NCBI GenBank assembly: GCA_030425055.1
Contig: JAUHVN010000102.1
Coordinates: 1-8,767 of the forward strand
Reading direction: 5' to 3'
DNA length: 8,767 bases
Origin: Actinomycetes bacterium
GTDB taxonomy: Bacteria; Actinomycetota; Actinomycetes; Actinomycetales; Microbacteriaceae
This document shows, one piece after another, positions 1 to 5,653 of this stretch (the stretch's first letter is position 1; every line of letters starts with the position of its first letter). The notes beneath the pieces are model-generated. The model was not told the DNA's origin. It saw nothing but the letters and a program-made list of their open reading frames with translations, and ran no database searches. The position numbers were made by a program, and so were the translations under genes.

Positions 1-273
1 ACCCGGGGCGATCGCGTCGAGCGCGGTCAGCAGATCGTCGGCCAGGCGATCCCAGCCGTAGGAGCTCTCATCGCGCGAACCGGTCGATCCGCCGTGGCCG
101 CGCGCGTCGAGACGCAGGATGCGGTGATCGCGCAGCGCGCGCCCGAGGTCGAGTCCGAGGTGGGCGTCACGCGTGCGGCTCGACATGAGCCCGTGCAACT
201 GCACGACCAGGGGTCCCGAGTCGCCGATGATCTCGTAGTCCAGTGTCGCGTCGTCGACCTCGAGGGTGGGCAC
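1..273 (-). CDS. alpha/beta hydrolase, N-terminal part (continues past the left edge)
   Basis: This is the first 91 codons of a minus-strand gene whose 3' end lies outside the window. The translation opens VPTLEVDDATLDYEII and then shows two classical alpha/beta-hydrolase-fold landmarks. The first is the oxyanion-hole segment LVVQLHG at residues 22-28, and the second is the strand-turn motif DARGHGGSTG at residues 56-65. The nucleophile elbow (GxSxG) and the catalytic Asp/His would lie in the missing part, so the reaction (esterase, epoxide or haloalkane hydrolase, lactonase) cannot be called. I chose GTG at 273 because GGGAG (plus positions 278-282) sits 4 nt upstream and the homology-like region starts at once. 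An in-frame GTG at 312 would add 13 residues (VRHLISDSDDGSD) that look unlike conserved sequence. The gene is divergent from the condensation-like gene that begins at 346. The family call is firm and the substrate is unknown. Confidence 0.88.
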   Translation of the reverse strand, partial: MPTLEVDDATLDYEIIGDSGPLVVQLHGLMSSRTRDAHLGLDLGRALRDHRILRLDARGHGGSTGSRDESSYGWDRLADDLLTALDAIAPG

Positions 274-277
274 GTCG

Positions 278-282
278 CTCCC
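278..282 (-). promoter_or_regulatory. Shine-Dalgarno of the alpha/beta hydrolase
   Basis: On the minus strand GGGAG lies 4 nt before the GTG codon at 273. The spacing is slightly short, but the site favours this start over the in-frame GTG at 312, which has no comparable site. A weak possible -10 box (TATTTC, plus 317-322) lies further upstream and would overlap the promoter zone of the divergent gene. Confidence 0.45.
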
Positions 283-331
283 GTCGTCCGAATCCGAAAT
301 GAGGTGTCGCACAGGTGAAATACCGGACCCC

Positions 332-337
332 TAGACT
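332..337 (+). promoter_or_regulatory. -10 box of a leaderless promoter for the condensation-like gene
   Basis: TAGACT matches the actinobacterial TANNNT consensus and ends 8 nt before the ATG at 346. Transcription would therefore begin at or next to the start codon. No Shine-Dalgarno sequence lies upstream of that ATG, which fits a leaderless mRNA. I could not identify a convincing -35 element. Confidence 0.6.
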
Positions 338-345
338 ACGTCGCC

Positions 346-1662
346 ATGCGCTTGACGAATGTCACCCGGCTGTCGCTCCCGACCGGCAGCCTCTCGAGCC
401 TCCGGGTGCGGATGCGCGTGCGCGCGGATCTCCCCCTGCCGGTGTCGTTCGATCAGCGCCGTCACGTCGAGGTCGGCGACCGCGCAGGATCGTGGATGGC
501 GATCTCGTTCCGCCTGCCCGCCGGCACGTCCCCCGCGGTTCTCGAGGCCGCATGGCTGGCGGTCGTCGAGCGCCACGGCACGCTGCGGACGGTGTTCGTC
601 GAGACCGCCGCGGGCCCCGAACTGTACGAGGCAGAGGTCACGGGCTCGGCGTGGGTGCGGCATCCGCTGCCCGACGGCACGCCGGCGCGCGACGAGGTTC
701 GCGCCGTCTTCGACCGCGAGTGCCGCCCGTACGCCGCGCCGTCGCATCGGGTGTGCCTTCTCGAGCCGGAGGCGGCCGAGGCCGACCGGCGCCCGATCGC
801 GATCATCGGATCCGACCACGCCCACGTCGACATGTGGTCGCTGCTGGTCCTCGCGCGCGACCTGCTGGTGTCCGTAGAGGGCGTGCCGCTGGACGGGCCC
901 GTCGACGCGTTCGCCGTGCACACCGCGCTGCTCGAGGGGATGCCGCCCGCACCCGCCGAGGTGCGCGAGGAATGGGCGCATCTGCTGGCCGAGGAGCCCG
1001 CGCTCATGCCGCTGTTCCCCCTGCCGCTCGGCGACCTCTCCGAACCCCGGGCCGAGGTCGTGACCGTGCAGGACGTGCTCGACGCCGATGCGTTCGCACG
1101 GCTGAACGACCACGCCGATGCCCAGCGGGTGCGCATCACCTCGCTCGCCATCGGGCTGATGGCCGAAGTGACCGAGCAGCTCGCCGGCACCCGCCTGCGC
1201 GCCGTGTTCCCGGTGCACAGCCGGTTCGAGACCCGCTGGCACGGCGCGGTCGGCTGGTTCATCACGAACTCGGTGCTCACGTGCGACGAGCCCGACGCCC
1301 ACGCCGGCGCCGCGGCCGTCAAGCACGCCCTGCGGCTCGGCTCGTATCCGCTCGCGCCGGTCTTCGAACCGCACGGCGGGATGCCGTCGCCGCCGGGCAT
1401 GTTCGCGCTGTCGTGGCTCGACACCCGGCGCATCCCCGTCGACCTGCCCGCCGACGCGCACGGGCAGTGGATCTCGGCGGCGATCCGCACCGACGGCGTG
1501 ATGATCTGGTTCGTCGTCAACGACGACGGACTGCACCTGCGATCGCGGCATCCCGACACCCCTGAGGCCCATGCGAGCGTGGGCAGCTGGGTGGATGCCG
1601 TCACGCGGGCGTTCCAGGATGCCGCGAGACGGCCCGTACCCGTGGCGGCGCCGATAGCCTGA
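346..1662 (+). CDS. stand-alone condensation-domain-like acyltransferase
   Basis: This 438-residue protein is close in length to one NRPS condensation domain. Several landmarks of the condensation / CoA-dependent acyltransferase superfamily are visible. LPVSFDQRRH (31-40) resembles core motif C1, and ERHGTLRTVF (75-84) matches the RHxxLRT motif. SDHAHVDMWS (156-165) is a variant of HHxxxDG that keeps His158 and Asp162 but has Asp for the first His and Met for the Gly. VGWFITNSV (302-310) resembles the later GxFxNT motif. The protein should join an activated acyl or aminoacyl donor to an amine or hydroxyl acceptor. No adenylation, carrier or thioesterase domain is fused to it or encoded nearby, so donor and acceptor are unknown. 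PapA-like or wax-ester-synthase-like acyl transfer is an alternative to amide formation. ATG 346 is supported by the leaderless -10 box at 332-337. The MFS gene follows after 4 nt, which suggests joint expression. Confidence 0.8.
   Translation: MRLTNVTRLSLPTGSLSSLRVRMRVRADLPLPVSFDQRRHVEVGDRAGSWMAISFRLPAGTSPAVLEAAWLAVVERHGTLRTVFVETAAGPELYEAEVTGSAWVRHPLPDGTPARDEVRAVFDRECRPYAAPSHRVCLLEPEAAEADRRPIAIIGSDHAHVDMWSLLVLARDLLVSVEGVPLDGPVDAFAVHTALLEGMPPAPAEVREEWAHLLAEEPALMPLFPLPLGDLSEPRAEVVTVQDVLDADAFARLNDHADAQRVRITSLAIGLMAEVTEQLAGTRLRAVFPVHSRFETRWHGAVGWFITNSVLTCDEPDAHAGAAAVKHALRLGSYPLAPVFEPHGGMPSPPGMFALSWLDTRRIPVDLPADAHGQWISAAIRTDGVMIWFVVNDDGLHLRSRHPDTPEAHASVGSWVDAVTRAFQDAARRPVPVAAPIA
1655..1660 (+). 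promoter_or_regulatory. possible internal leaderless -10 box for the MFS gene
   Basis: TAGCCT fits TANNNT and ends 6 nt before the GTG at 1667. It overlaps the last codons and the first base of the stop codon of the upstream gene. No Shine-Dalgarno sequence precedes that GTG. The box could give the exporter its own leaderless transcript in addition to read-through from the upstream gene. No clear -35 element is visible. Confidence 0.45.
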
Positions 1663-1666
1663 CCTG

Positions 1667-3112
1667 GTGGGAAGACGCGGCGACGACGATCGGAGCCGCC
1701 TGACCCGCATGCCCTCGCAGGGGGCGATCGTCGCGGTGCTGGCGACGGCGGGGCTGTGCTCGTCGTTCATGTTCACGCTCGTCGTGCCGATCCAGTCCGA
1801 GCTGCCGGAGCTGCTGAACGCCTCGCGCGAGGACACCGCGTGGGTCGTCACCGCGACACTGCTCGCCTCGGCGATCTTCACTCCGATCTCGGGGCGGCTG
1901 GGCGACCTCTACGGCAAGCGGCGCATCGTGCTCGTGCTGCTGCTGACCCTCGTCGCCGGGTCGGTCATCGCGGCGCTGTCGCCCGGGATCGTCGGCGTCG
2001 TGATCGGGCGCGCGCTGCAGGGTGCCGCGATGGGCGTCGTGCCGCTGAGCATCTCGATCCTGCGCGATGTGCTGCATGAGAACCGCGTCGACACCGCGAT
2101 CGCCCTCATCTCGGCGACCCTCGGCGTCGGCGGCGCGATCGGACTGCCGATCAGCGCGCTGGTGACGCAGTACCTGGAGTGGCACGTGCTGTTCTGGGTC
2201 GCTGCGGGGCTCGGCGCGATCGTGTTCGCCCTGGTGCTGTGGATCGTGCCGGTCAGCGTCCTGCGCGCCCCCGGCCGGTTCGATTACGTCGGCGCCGCGG
2301 GGCTCGCGGTCGGGCTCCTCGGCATCCTGCTCGCGATCTCGCGCGGCAACGAGTGGGGCTGGACCTCACCCGCGGTGCTGGCGCTGGGACTGGGCGGAAT
2401 CGTCGTGCTGCTGGTGTGGGGGTGGTACGAGCTGCGCATCGAGGCGCCGCTGCTCGACCTGCGGGTCGCCGCGCGCCGCCCCGTGCTGCTCACCAACATC
2501 GCCTCGGTCGCGATGGGCTTCGCGCTGTTCGCGTCGAACGTCATCTATCCGCAGCTGCTCGAGCTGCCGGTGGCGACCGGCGCGGGGCTCGGCCTGTCGC
2601 TGCTCGCCGCCAGCCTCATCGTGATGCCGGCGGGCCTCGTGATGATGGTGCTCTCGCCCGTCGCCGGCCGCCTCGCCCACCGCATCGGCCCGCAGCGCCT
2701 GCTCGCGCTCGGCGCCGTCGCGCTCATCGTCGCGTACGCGTTCACGCTGCTGTGGTCGAGCGAGGTGTGGCACATCTTCGTGGCGAACCTCTTCGTCGGC
2801 GTCGGCATCGGACTCGGCTACGCGGCCATGCCGATGCTGATCATGCGGTCGGTGCCGCAGTCCGAGACCGGCGCGTCGAACGGCCTGAACGCGCTGTTCC
2901 GCTCGCTGGGCACCAGCACCGCCGCGGCCGTCATCGGTGCCGTGCTCGCCGCGATGTCCTTCGATCAGGGGGGCGTGCAGATCCCCACACCCGCCGCCTT
3001 CCAGGTGTCGTTCGCGCTCGGACTCGCCGCCGCCGCGATCGCGCTGGTGACGGCGCTGTTCATCCCCGCGCGCCCGTCTCCGCAGGAGCGGCATCCGTCA
3101 CTGCCCGACTGA
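1667..3112 (+). CDS. MFS transporter, DHA2 (EmrB/QacA-like) drug/metabolite:H+ antiporter
   Basis: This is a 481-residue polytopic inner-membrane protein of the length usual for the 14-helix DHA2 group. Motif A is clear in the loop after TM2 (GRLGDLYGKRR, 76-86). A motif-B-like GRALQGAAMG (114-123) holds the conserved Arg115. The TM5 region GVGGAIGLPISA (153-164) is a degenerate form of the antiporter motif GxxxGPxxGG. A short Arg/Asp-rich N-terminus precedes TM1, and a short hydrophilic tail ends in SLPD. Known members export drugs or self-made metabolites using the proton gradient. The start is GTG 1667, supported by a -10-like box 6 nt upstream. ATG 1709 is an alternative that would remove 14 hydrophilic residues. 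The 4-nt gap to the condensation-like gene suggests that this exporter moves that enzyme's product, but this is inferred from context only. Confidence 0.88.
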   Translation: MGRRGDDDRSRLTRMPSQGAIVAVLATAGLCSSFMFTLVVPIQSELPELLNASREDTAWVVTATLLASAIFTPISGRLGDLYGKRRIVLVLLLTLVAGSVIAALSPGIVGVVIGRALQGAAMGVVPLSISILRDVLHENRVDTAIALISATLGVGGAIGLPISALVTQYLEWHVLFWVAAGLGAIVFALVLWIVPVSVLRAPGRFDYVGAAGLAVGLLGILLAISRGNEWGWTSPAVLALGLGGIVVLLVWGWYELRIEAPLLDLRVAARRPVLLTNIASVAMGFALFASNVIYPQLLELPVATGAGLGLSLLAASLIVMPAGLVMMVLSPVAGRLAHRIGPQRLLALGAVALIVAYAFTLLWSSEVWHIFVANLFVGVGIGLGYAAMPMLIMRSVPQSETGASNGLNALFRSLGTSTAAAVIGAVLAAMSFDQGGVQIPTPAAFQVSFALGLAAAAIALVTALFIPARPSPQERHPSLPD

Positions 3113-3142
3113 CGCGCCCTGTCGCGCACCCGTCACCCGCGC

Positions 3143-3148
3143 TAGTTT
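3143..3148 (+). promoter_or_regulatory. -10 box of a leaderless promoter for the POT symporter
   Basis: TAGTTT ends 6 nt before the ATG at 3155, in the 42-nt gap after the MFS gene. There is no Shine-Dalgarno sequence. CTGTCG at 3119-3124, 18 nt upstream, is a weak -35 candidate with three of six matches to TTGACA. The symporter is therefore probably transcribed independently of the preceding pair. Confidence 0.6.
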
Positions 3149-3154
3149 GAGCGC

Positions 3155-4741
3155 ATGACGGCCGACGAGCGCGACGATTCCCCCGAGCAGGTGCCGGTAG
3201 GGCCGCCCGACGGCGCGACCGCCGCGGGAGAGACGACGACGACGGATGCCGCCGAAGCGGCATCCGAGAGCGGCACCGACGCCGCCGGCACGAGCGGCCC
3301 GGGCGACACCGACACGCGGTTCTTCGGACAGCCGTGGGCGCTGGCGCACATCTTCGGCGTCGAGATGTGGGAGCGCTTCAGCTTCTACGGCATGCAGGGC
3401 ATCCTGCTCATCTACATGTACTACTCGGTCGCCGAGGGCGGCCTGGGGATCGACGAGAGCGTCGCCACCGGCATCGTCGGCGCGTACGGCGGATCGGTGT
3501 ACCTCTCGACGATCCTCGGCGCGTGGATCGCCGACCGGATGCTCGGTTCGGAGCGCGTGCTGTTCATCAGCGCGTGGGTGATCATGGGCGGGCACATCGC
3601 CCTCGCCCTGCTGCCGGGGGTGTGGGGACTCGGGGTCGGCCTCATCCTCGTCGCGGTGGGATCGGGCGGCCTCAAGGCCAACGCGACCTCTGTGGTCGGC
3701 ACGCTCTACCGCCCCGACGACCCCCGCCGCGACGCGGGCTTCTCGCTGTTCTACCTCGGCATCAACCTCGGCGCCTTCTTCGGCCCGCTGCTGACGGGCC
3801 TGCTGCAGACCACGATGGGATTCCACTGGGGGTTCGGCCTCGCCGCGGTCGGCATGGGGCTGGGTCTGCTGCAGTACTCGTTCGGCCGCAAGTCACTGCC
3901 GGCGGCCTCGCGGCGGGTTCCGAACCCGCTGCCGAAGAACCGGTATCCGCTGTTCTGGGGCATCGCGGCGGCATCCGTCGCGCTCGTCGCCCTCTCGGTG
4001 CTGCTCGGCCTGGTGCGCGCCGACAACCTCGCCGTGGTCGTCATCATCGGTACCGTCGTCGCTGCAGTCGCGTACTTCGCCGTCATCCTCAGTTCGAAGC
4101 TCATCGACGCGACCGAGCGCTCGCGCGTCTTCGGCTTCATCCCGCTGTTCATCGTGAGCGTCGGGTTCTGGTCGCTGTACCAGCAGCAGTTCACGGTGCT
4201 GACGATCTACTCGGACAAGCAGCTGAATCGCACGATCTTCGGCTGGGAGATGCCGGTGTCGTGGGTGCAGTCGATCAACCCCGTCTTCATCATCATCTTG
4301 TCGGGCGTCTTCGCGGCGATCTGGACGAAGATGGGCAGCCGCCAGCCCTCGACGCCGGTGAAGTTCGGGCTCGCGTCGATCGTCATGGGCATCGCGTTCC
4401 TGCTCTTCCTGCCGTGGGCGGGTTCGGGTCCGAACGGCACGCCGCTGCTCGCGATCGTGCTCATCCTGTTCGTCTTCACCGTCGCCGAACTGCTGCTCTC
4501 GCCGGTCGGCCTCTCGGTGGCGACCAAGCTCGCGCCCCACAAGTACACGACGCAGATGGTCGCGCTGTTCTTCCTCTCGGTCGCGCTCGGCACCGCGATC
4601 GCCGGGTGGCTCGCGCAGTTCTACAACCCCGACGACGAGGTGCCGTACTTCACGTTCCTCGGCGCGCTCGCGATCGTGATCGGCCTCGCGATGCTGGCCG
4701 CGGTCAAGCCGGTGCTGAAGCTCATGAAGGGCGTGCGGTAG
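3155..4741 (+). CDS. POT/PTR-family proton-dependent oligopeptide symporter
   Basis: This 528-residue multi-pass membrane protein takes up di- and tripeptides (or related nitrogenous substrates) together with protons. The family signatures are intact. The proton-coupling ExxERF motif is EMWERFSFYG (70-79; Glu70, Glu73, Arg74). The TM4 lysine is Lys174 in GGLKAN. The PTR2 signature FYLGINLGAFFGP spans 199-211. The TM10 glutamate is Glu445 in AELLLSPVG. Hydrophobic segments near 265-315 fit the extra HA/HB helix pair found in bacterial members. About 55 residues at the N-terminus, before RFFGQPW, are acidic and rich in Ala, Thr and Gly. They look disordered and exceed what compact bacterial POTs carry. 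ATG 3155 is supported by the leaderless promoter. The stop codon lies only 17 nt from that of the convergent SDR gene. Peptide uptake is the default role, but other POT substrates are possible. Confidence 0.95.
   Translation: MTADERDDSPEQVPVGPPDGATAAGETTTTDAAEAASESGTDAAGTSGPGDTDTRFFGQPWALAHIFGVEMWERFSFYGMQGILLIYMYYSVAEGGLGIDESVATGIVGAYGGSVYLSTILGAWIADRMLGSERVLFISAWVIMGGHIALALLPGVWGLGVGLILVAVGSGGLKANATSVVGTLYRPDDPRRDAGFSLFYLGINLGAFFGPLLTGLLQTTMGFHWGFGLAAVGMGLGLLQYSFGRKSLPAASRRVPNPLPKNRYPLFWGIAAASVALVALSVLLGLVRADNLAVVVIIGTVVAAVAYFAVILSSKLIDATERSRVFGFIPLFIVSVGFWSLYQQQFTVLTIYSDKQLNRTIFGWEMPVSWVQSINPVFIIILSGVFAAIWTKMGSRQPSTPVKFGLASIVMGIAFLLFLPWAGSGPNGTPLLAIVLILFVFTVAELLLSPVGLSVATKLAPHKYTTQMVALFFLSVALGTAIAGWLAQFYNPDDEVPYFTFLGALAIVIGLAMLAAVKPVLKLMKGVR
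3243..3266 (+). repeat. perfect 10-bp inverted repeat inside the POT gene
   Basis: The left arm CGGATGCCGC (3243-3252) and right arm GCGGCATCCG (3257-3266) are exact reverse complements separated by the 4-nt loop CGAA. The repeat is made of two opposed copies of the GGATGC word common in this window. It lies in the low-complexity N-terminal extension, around codons 30-38. An RNA hairpin about 90 nt into a leaderless message could affect early elongation or serve as a binding site. No function is established. Confidence 0.75.
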
Positions 4742-4759
4742 GCGGCCCGGACCGCGCCT
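4740..4759. terminator. weak GC-rich inverted repeat between convergent stop codons
   Basis: AGGCG (4740-4744) can pair with CGCCT (4755-4759). Alternatively GCGG (4742-4745) can pair with CCGC (4752-4755) around a 6-nt loop. This is the only structure in the 17-nt gap between the POT gene and the first SDR gene. It has no T-tract and the stems are short, so a terminator role is tentative. Confidence 0.25.
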
Positions 4760-5547
4760 CAGTCGGCGATGAGCGTGCCGCCGTCGATCACGATGTTCTG
4801 ACCGCTCACGAAGGCGCCGGCATCCGATGCAAGCCAGACCACGGCGCCCGCGACCTCGGTCGGGGTGCCGAAGCGGCCGAGCGGCGTCTTCGCCAGGCGC
4901 GCCGCCGCGACCGCGGCATCGGCGGTGATCGGCGCCGCGAAGTCGGTCGCGATCACGCCGGGCGAAATCGCGTTGACCCGGATGCCGCGACTCCCCCACT
5001 GCACCGCGAGCGTGCGGGCGAGCTGCGCGTTCGCCGCCTTCGTCACCCCGTACCCGGCGAGCACGCGGTTGCCGCGCAGGCCCGCCAGGCTCGACATCAC
5101 GACGAACGCGCCGCCGTCGCCGTCGGCCATGACCGGGAGCGTCAGCTCGGCCAGCGCCGCCACGGAGCGCACGTGCAGCGCGTACATCCGGTCGAGCCGT
5201 TCGAGCGCGTCGTCGGCGTCGGGGTCGTCGAGGGCGGCCCCCGCGTTGGCGAGCGCGATGTCGATGCGGCCCCAGCGGGCGACTACCGCGTCGACCGCGG
5301 CGCGCAGCTGCGCGGCATCCGTCACGTCGGCGACGAGGGCGATGGCGTCGGCGCCCTGGGCGACCAGGTCGTCGGCAGCGCCGGCGACATCCCCCAGGCC
5401 GACGAGTGCGACCCGCGCTCCGGCGGCGGCGAGCGCCTCGGCGCACGCGCGTCCGATGCCGGTGGCGGCGCCGGTGACGATCGCGACCCGCTCGGCGCAC
5501 GAGAAGAGGCGTGACGGATGCAGCGGCGGCAGGGCGTCGTCGTCCAT
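4759..5547 (-). CDS. SDR-family NAD(P)-dependent oxidoreductase (first of a divergent pair)
   Basis: This 262-residue classical short-chain dehydrogenase/reductase has the Rossmann cofactor motif TGAATGIG (25-32), the adenine-contacting Asp74 in ADVTD and an ANAG motif (100-103). The catalytic Ser is probably Ser153 in VMSSLAG, with Tyr166 and Lys170 in YGVTK. The C-terminal segment SDAGAFVSGQNIVIDGG (241-257) is typical. The residue ending beta-2 (VALVGLGD) is neither a plain Asp nor an Arg, so NAD versus NADP preference is unclear. The Asn expected between NAG and the Ser appears to be His125 (MYALHV). I start at ATG 5547, since CAGACT lies 6 nt upstream in leaderless style. ATG 5589 would add 14 residues with no family resemblance. 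The substrate is unknown. Sugar, steroid, polyol and acyl substrates all occur in this family. Confidence 0.9.
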   Translation of the reverse strand: MDDDALPPLHPSRLFSCAERVAIVTGAATGIGRACAEALAAAGARVALVGLGDVAGAADDLVAQGADAIALVADVTDAAQLRAAVDAVVARWGRIDIALANAGAALDDPDADDALERLDRMYALHVRSVAALAELTLPVMADGDGGAFVVMSSLAGLRGNRVLAGYGVTKAANAQLARTLAVQWGSRGIRVNAISPGVIATDFAAPITADAAVAAARLAKTPLGRFGTPTEVAGAVVWLASDAGAFVSGQNIVIDGGTLIAD

Positions 5548-5553
5548 CACCCC

Positions 5554-5559
5554 AGTCTG
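5554..5559 (-). promoter_or_regulatory. possible -10 box for the minus-strand SDR gene
   Basis: On the minus strand CAGACT, an imperfect TANNNT match, ends 6 nt before the ATG at 5547. This is the same spacing as at other starts in this window. The intervening GGGGTG could instead act as a very close ribosome-binding stretch. No clear -35 element is visible. Confidence 0.4.
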
Positions 5560-5589
5560 GCGCGATGCGCCGTCGGTGCACCCCGGCAT

Positions 5590-5610
5590 CCCTGATGCGC
5601 GGCATCACGG
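5590..5610. promoter_or_regulatory. imperfect 21-bp palindrome between divergent SDR genes (candidate operator)
   Basis: The left arm CCCTGATGC (5590-5598) and right arm GCATCACGG (5602-5610) are inverted repeats with one mismatch per nine positions around a 3-nt centre, GCG. The site lies about midway between the two putative start points, near 5547 on the minus strand and 5654 on the plus strand. One regulator could therefore control both genes. The arms contain GATGC, which is abundant in this DNA, so chance is a real alternative. No regulator gene lies in the window. Confidence 0.4.
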
Positions 5611-5621
5611 GTGCCCGGTTC

Positions 5622-5633
5622 CCGCGGCCGCGG
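5622..5633. repeat. perfect 12-bp GC palindrome upstream of the second SDR gene
   Basis: CCGCGGCCGCGG reads the same on both strands and lies 8 nt upstream of the putative -10 box at 5642-5647, in the space between -35 and -10. It could be an operator half of a larger site. In DNA this GC-rich such a palindrome may also arise without function. Confidence 0.35.
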
Positions 5634-5641
5634 CCCGACGA

Positions 5642-5647
5642 TACCGT
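5642..5647 (+). promoter_or_regulatory. -10 box of a leaderless promoter for the plus-strand SDR gene
   Basis: TACCGT fits TANNNT and ends 6 nt before the ATG at 5654. The G-run between them is too close to act as a normal Shine-Dalgarno sequence. TTCCCG at 5619-5624, 17 nt upstream, is a weak -35 candidate. Confidence 0.5.
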
Positions 5648-5653
5648 CGGGGG

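Noticed and set aside
301..320. Possible operator in AGGTGTCGCACAGGTG upstream of the condensation-like gene
   Set aside because: It contains a short direct repeat (AGGTG) and only 3-bp inverted arms, which is too weak to separate from chance.
331..1881. Long minus-strand open frame (about 516 codons) opposite the condensation-like gene
   Set aside because: The translation is Arg/His/Gly-rich with no recognisable motif, whereas the plus-strand frame shows condensation-family motifs. High GC makes stop-free antisense frames common.
346..3112. A full NRPS or polyketide biosynthetic cluster
   Set aside because: Only a single condensation-like domain is present. No adenylation, carrier, ketosynthase or thioesterase motif was found in the window.
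3110..3135. TGACG/CGTCA inverted repeat after the MFS stop codon as a terminator
   Set aside because: The stem is only 5 bp with a 16-nt loop, and the inner CGCG pairing is marginal. It does not support a terminator call.
3334..5514. Plus-strand open frame of about 726 codons across the POT and first SDR genes
   Set aside because: It spans two convergent genes with clear family motifs in other frames. Its own translation is an Arg/Ala/Pro-rich shadow.
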